Assembly (NCBI RefSeq): GCF_022539315.1
Contig: NC_066333.1
Span: 3,286,001-3,350,000 of the forward strand
Length of the DNA stretch: 64,000 nucleotides
Direction of reading: 5' to 3'
Source: Serinus canaria
Taxonomy: Eukaryota; Chordata; Aves; Passeriformes; Fringillidae
Below, in pieces: positions 60,262 to 64,000 of the stretch. Within the stretch, counting starts at the first letter, position 1. Every line of letters starts with the position of its first letter. The notes beneath the pieces are model-generated. The model saw only the letters and a list, made by a program, of their open reading frames with translations, did no database searches and had not been told where the DNA came from. Position numbers and translations under genes: made by a program.

Positions 60262-60436
60262 TTGGTGTGATTTCTTTGGTGTGGGGTTTTTTGATGGTGT
60301 GGTTTTGGTTGTTTTTTTTTAGTTTTGTGGGGGTTTTTTGTTGTTGTTTTTTTTCCTGTTTTTTTTTTTTTTTTGGTTTTTGGTTTTGTTTGGTTTTTTT
60401 TTTGTTTGTTTGTTTGTTTTGTTTTGTTTTGTTTGA
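60262..60436. repeat. T/G-rich low-complexity tract
   Basis: The plus strand is nearly only T and G ('tttggtgtggggttttttga', 'ttggttttgtttggtttttt'), ending in (TTTG)n then (TTTTG)n. It resembles the edges of the tract at 42681 but lacks its ordered 20-24 bp unit. Phenylalanine-rich and lysine-rich frames here are artefacts. Confidence 0.85.
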
Positions 60437-61848
60437 ATTTTTAAAGAGGTTTTGCTTCCATGCTGATGAGCTGCTCCTGCTCACAGAAGGCTCAATAAAT
60501 GAGCATTTCAGTGAAAGAAATATTAAATTTCTTTGTGTCCTTTAGTGTAATTCCCAGTGGTCACTGACTTCAGGGGGACTTGCAGATCTATAAAACGTGA
60601 AACAGCAGCAGCATTAAAATACATAACCCCCAAAATTGTAACATCCTGCTTGCCAGGTGTAATTCATGCTAGAATTGCTGCAGAAAATACAGGAGAGTAT
60701 TTGGATTATTCACTTTGGATTACCCACAGAGTTCTTCCTCATGGGGGATGGCAGAGGGATCACTCATCACATTCAGACTTCAGATGCAATTTCCATTCAA
60801 GTTGAGAACATTAAAAGTAGTTCCTGTACAAGTTTTTGCTTAGTGATGGTAAACTTTCACATTTTTGGTTCTTAGCCAGAGTTGAGCATCTCAAACAGAA
60901 ATTTAGCAGAAATCCTGAGTAGTATTACAATGTGAATCCAGAGTGAAGGTGCATACAAAGTGATTTTTGAGTGGAGGAGAGAGCTCTGGGGGTGATTAAT
61001 GCTGAGATGGTGGAGAGGACTGACTGGCAATTGGTGCCGTATTTGCATCAGGCTGAACGTGGGTTTGAACAGCAGCAAGTGCACAAGGGCAGAATGTGCC
61101 ACCTGCTGTGTTTGTGTTTTAAAAAGTACATGTCAGGATGGTTTTTCTGCCTGGAATATTCCCCCTGAGCATCCTCTTATTTCCAGGAGTGACAAATTAA
61201 CATATTGAGGGTACCCACAAGTGACAGCAATTTCTCCTCTTTTGAACAGAGATTTACAGTACCTAAATCCATTTAATTTCTGGATCTCTAACTGAGAATG
61301 GAGCTGTGAAGGGGAGAGTACCTCAGAGGGAAGGAAGGGGAATAAGGGAGAAATATTTAATGTACAGTGAAAGGAATAGAATGAGATAAAAACAAGCAAA
61401 TAATTACTTTGGGCATTATGAAAATCTTACTGCAGATCCATGAGGCTGTGGAATTGTCCCAGAGGAAATGGTGGGAACTCTGAGTCACTTTAATTTAGAC
61501 AGGACACAAAAATTGAACAATCCAGGGCTGGCTTTTTTTTTCCTGTAAAACTTCTGACTTTATTATAATGCTGTTGAAGAGGGAGCAGAAGAGGAGGTAG
61601 AGTGAGGCAAAAAAAAAAAAAAAAGTGTGATAATGCTGTATTTAACATAAGTGACAACACTTACTAATGCTTCTCTGCTGTTTCTTAATTAATCTGATTA
61701 TCTGTTAAATATCAGCAGCACCATGCTGAAGGCAAGATTGTATCATGTGCCCCTCCAAATCCCCCTCACCCCCAAATCTGCATTTAGACTTCACCTAACC
61801 TGGGGCAAATAGTGAGTGTGGGATTAAAAAGCCCAACCAGCAGAGCAC

Positions 61849-61927
61849 ACCACAAACAAACAAACAAGCCCACAAAAAGCCTCAGCCAACCCCCCCAAGC
61901 AAACAGAAACCCAGCCCAAACAAAACC
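61849..61927. repeat. C/A-rich low-complexity tract
   Basis: The plus strand is almost only C and A with few G ('ccacaaacaaacaaacaagc', 'cccagcccaaacaaaaccca'). It is the strand complement in composition of the T/G tracts at 42681 and 60262, including an (ACAA)n piece. Confidence 0.75.
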
Positions 61928-62223
61928 CAATTAGAAGTGCAATATATCATTTGTAGGTGCTGAAGAAGCACATAATGTACCAGTCAGAGAGAGGAGGAGT
62001 GTTAAGCATGTGATGCTTTATTTCTGTAGCAGAATTCCTGAGTGCTGGTGGGTGAGTTTTGGAGAGCTGAGGCAGGGGAGCATCAGCTCTTACCCTGGGG
62101 GGCTGAGGTGGGACCCCAAAAAGGGCTCTAGATGTCACATCACACCTGCACTCAGTGCTGCTGAGTGAGGGGTCCATGCAGGACCCTGAGCACCCTAAAA
62201 ATCCCTGAGCTGCCAATGGGGAA

Positions 62224-62831
62224 TGTGAAAAATGCCTGTTTTATGATTGGCTTTTCTCAGATATTAAAATGAATATTATCTGTGTTGTGTTAGAAAGTGA
62301 TACTGTGTTAATTCTCTTAAGTAGTGTGTTAAATCTAGTTTTAGGTTATAACATAAGGTTAAAATAGAAACTATGCTATGTGGGATACTTTTTTTGAAGA
62401 AAGGACTCCAAGATAGCAGCCACAGGACACCTGAATCTTTCAGAGAAAGAGAATTTATTGCTCTCTTGTCGAGTTCTTCCTGCCTCACTCAGCCCTGAAG
62501 ATGCTGTCAGGATTCAGAGGCAGAAGCTGACACTGCCCAGACAGAATCCTGGGTTTGAATGGAATTTATGCATCATGGATGAGGTGTATGAATATACAAC
62601 AGGCTGCTGCTTTTAAGGGTTAATCCTCTGTTAATGTGGGGCCTTTTCGGGCTTATTTTCCCCAGAAAAAGGTACCCAGACTGTCCATAACTCTTTGTTT
62701 TTATTGTCTTGTATTGTCCTAATCCAAATTGTCCAAATTATTATTAATCTAATTATATTAATCTTTTCATAACCATTTTATTACTATTAAACTATTAAAC
62801 TTTTAAAACCAAGTGATTGGCATTTTTCACA
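62224..62831 (-). repeat. Family D LTR-like element, about 608 bp
   Basis: Bounded by 'tgtgaaaaatgcc' at 62224 and 'ggcatttttcaca' at 62831, a perfect 13-bp terminal inverted repeat. Outside lie 'atggggaa' (62216-62223) and 'atgggaa' (62832-62838), a near-duplication with one base fewer on the right. On the minus strand there are a TATAAA-like word ('ggttatgaaaag' region is degraded) and an AATAAA at about 62453-62458. I recall this type as an abundant LTR in songbird genomes, and the minus orientation is inferred from that signal. The long inverted ends and 7-8 bp flanks leave a DNA-transposon origin open. Confidence 0.75.
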
Positions 62832-64000
62832 ATGGGAACATCACATTATGTTAACGTGGGTTAATCCTCAGTCTCTGAGTGCCTGAAAGGACAAGGTGGA
62901 ACACAGAGCTCTGAGGTGGGCTGGTGAGTGTGTCTGAATGCTGGTCCAAGTCCAGAAATTCTATAGCTGTGGAGAAACCTGAGAGGAAATTAATAATTCT
63001 CTCTGTGGAGCTCAGTTTGCATAGTGTGCAGTAAATAATTCATGGGTCCACGGAGCTAACAGTAAGAATAAAACAAAATATTGAGTAGCTGCCCCTCCAG
63101 TCAGGGCCATCCATCTTTTGTACAAACAACTAAAGGTCCCATGGCAGAAGTGTGTGCTCAGGAGATTTTTTTCAGTCAAACCTGCAAGAAGATTGGCACA
63201 GGGTTTTGTGGATAACCTTTTACTATTGCAGCTAATACCCTTGGGAAAGCTTGATTATTTATTGATGTTAATATTTCTCTTTTCTTAGTGTGCCTTTGTG
63301 GCAGGCAAGCCCATCACCTGAGCGGTCAGGAATTTGTGGGCTTCTCTTTTTGGCTGCATGGATGTACAGAGGGGATTTGCTGCTCTGTGTGTAACTCTGC
63401 AACACCCTCAACTTTTTTTATATCCCCCCAGAGCTGATAAAGCAGGGATATGAACAGAAGTTTGGGCATTTGGGCAGAGCAAAGTGCTTTTCCAGTCTAA
63501 ACAGTTTGTGGTTCTGTGTTGTGAAAGGAGCTCTTGACAAGCCACTGGAATCTTGGGGAAGTGTGTTGGAATTAATAGATTTGCTTTTTGCTGTCATAGA
63601 TTTAAATTCCTCTGGCACCTAATTCATGCAGGAAGGCAGAGCTGTCACTTCTCAGGCTCTGTGTCAGGATGGTGGCTTAGATAATTGTTCAGAACTCGAT
63701 GGCACTGGAAATTTTTCTTGTATGAGAATTCAGGACAAAATGGGAGCCTGGAAACTTAACCTGTATTGTATTGGTAGTGCAGGTCCATAGAGCAGTGCAG
63801 GCAGCTCCTCTGTGAGGTGATCAAGAGGGGCTGCCAGGAATTTTACTGTGGTTTAGACTTGCAAGGAGGCAGTTGGACTGCAATGAATTGGGATTTGAGC
63901 CTCTGTGGGTTTGTTTAAATTTGTATTTGCTATGTGGTGCACTCATAGTTCTTGTTTGAACCAAAATCAGCATCATGTACACAATTAAGGTCACCCTGTG
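62832..64000. other. Presumed intronic sequence to window end
   Basis: No exon, RNA gene or recognised repeat seen in the last 1.2 kb. Open frames are under 70 codons. Confidence 0.5.

Larger units (their letters stand above)
58946..62223. other. Presumed intronic stretch with simple repeats
   Basis: No exon is supported. It contains the T/G tract at 60262-60436, an A-run at 61610-61624 and a C/A-rich tract at 61849-61927 (last two described in findings). Remaining sequence is unrecognised single-copy-looking DNA. Confidence 0.5.

Noticed and set aside
1..64000. tRNA, rRNA, CRISPR, bacterial or phage systems
   Set aside because: I saw no cloverleaf with A/B boxes, no rRNA-like sequence, no spaced identical repeats and no dense coding. 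Structured RNAs such as microRNAs cannot be excluded without folding tools.

Overview
The window looks like nuclear DNA of a bird, most likely a songbird (inferred). The evidence is many 3'-truncated CR1 LINE fragments in both orientations, numerous solo LTRs of roughly 300-600 bp (several with 6-bp target-site duplications), moderate GC with one sharp CpG island, and no long open frames. It is not bacterial or viral: there are no operons or dense coding, and nearly all open frames are short chance frames or lie in repeats.

Layout. 1-49 kb is gene-poor DNA in which I can support no protein-coding exon. It holds CR1 fragments (about 0.4, 3.1, 3.7, 6.5, 14.9, 23.3, 40.3, 42.5, 48.5 and 48.8 kb) and at least five LTR families, labelled A-E here. 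Family A (about 0.1, 0.75, 40.6, 41.4 kb) includes an inverted pair at the left edge and a copy inserted in a CR1. Family B (10.4, 12.6, 18.6, 29.7, 33.5, 34.1, 49.0, 58.6 kb) is the commonest and leaves 6-bp duplications. Family C (27.2, 38.6 kb) is on the minus strand with recognisable TATA and polyadenylation signals. Family E is at 15.5 kb and family D at 62.2 kb. Simple repeats include an AT tract at 4.5-4.8 kb and a striking G/T-only minisatellite at 42.7-43.4 kb.

49.3-51.2 kb is a strong CpG island, abutted on its left by a diverged family-B LTR. Inside it is the only gene evidence in the window: a plus-strand first coding exon at 50,524-50,593. It encodes a signal-peptide-like start and ends at a consensus splice donor in phase 1. 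A short upstream ORF precedes it. I do not recognise the gene; the rest of it must lie mainly beyond the window. From 50.6 kb to the right end I read a first intron. It starts with 3-4 kb of repeat-poor sequence that may hold regulatory elements, followed by more LTRs and simple repeats.

I found no tRNA, rRNA, CRISPR array or full-length transposon. No new multi-gene system is evident. The points most worth checking are the promoter/uORF/signal exon, the G/T minisatellite, the inverted LTR pair and the LTR next to the CpG island.
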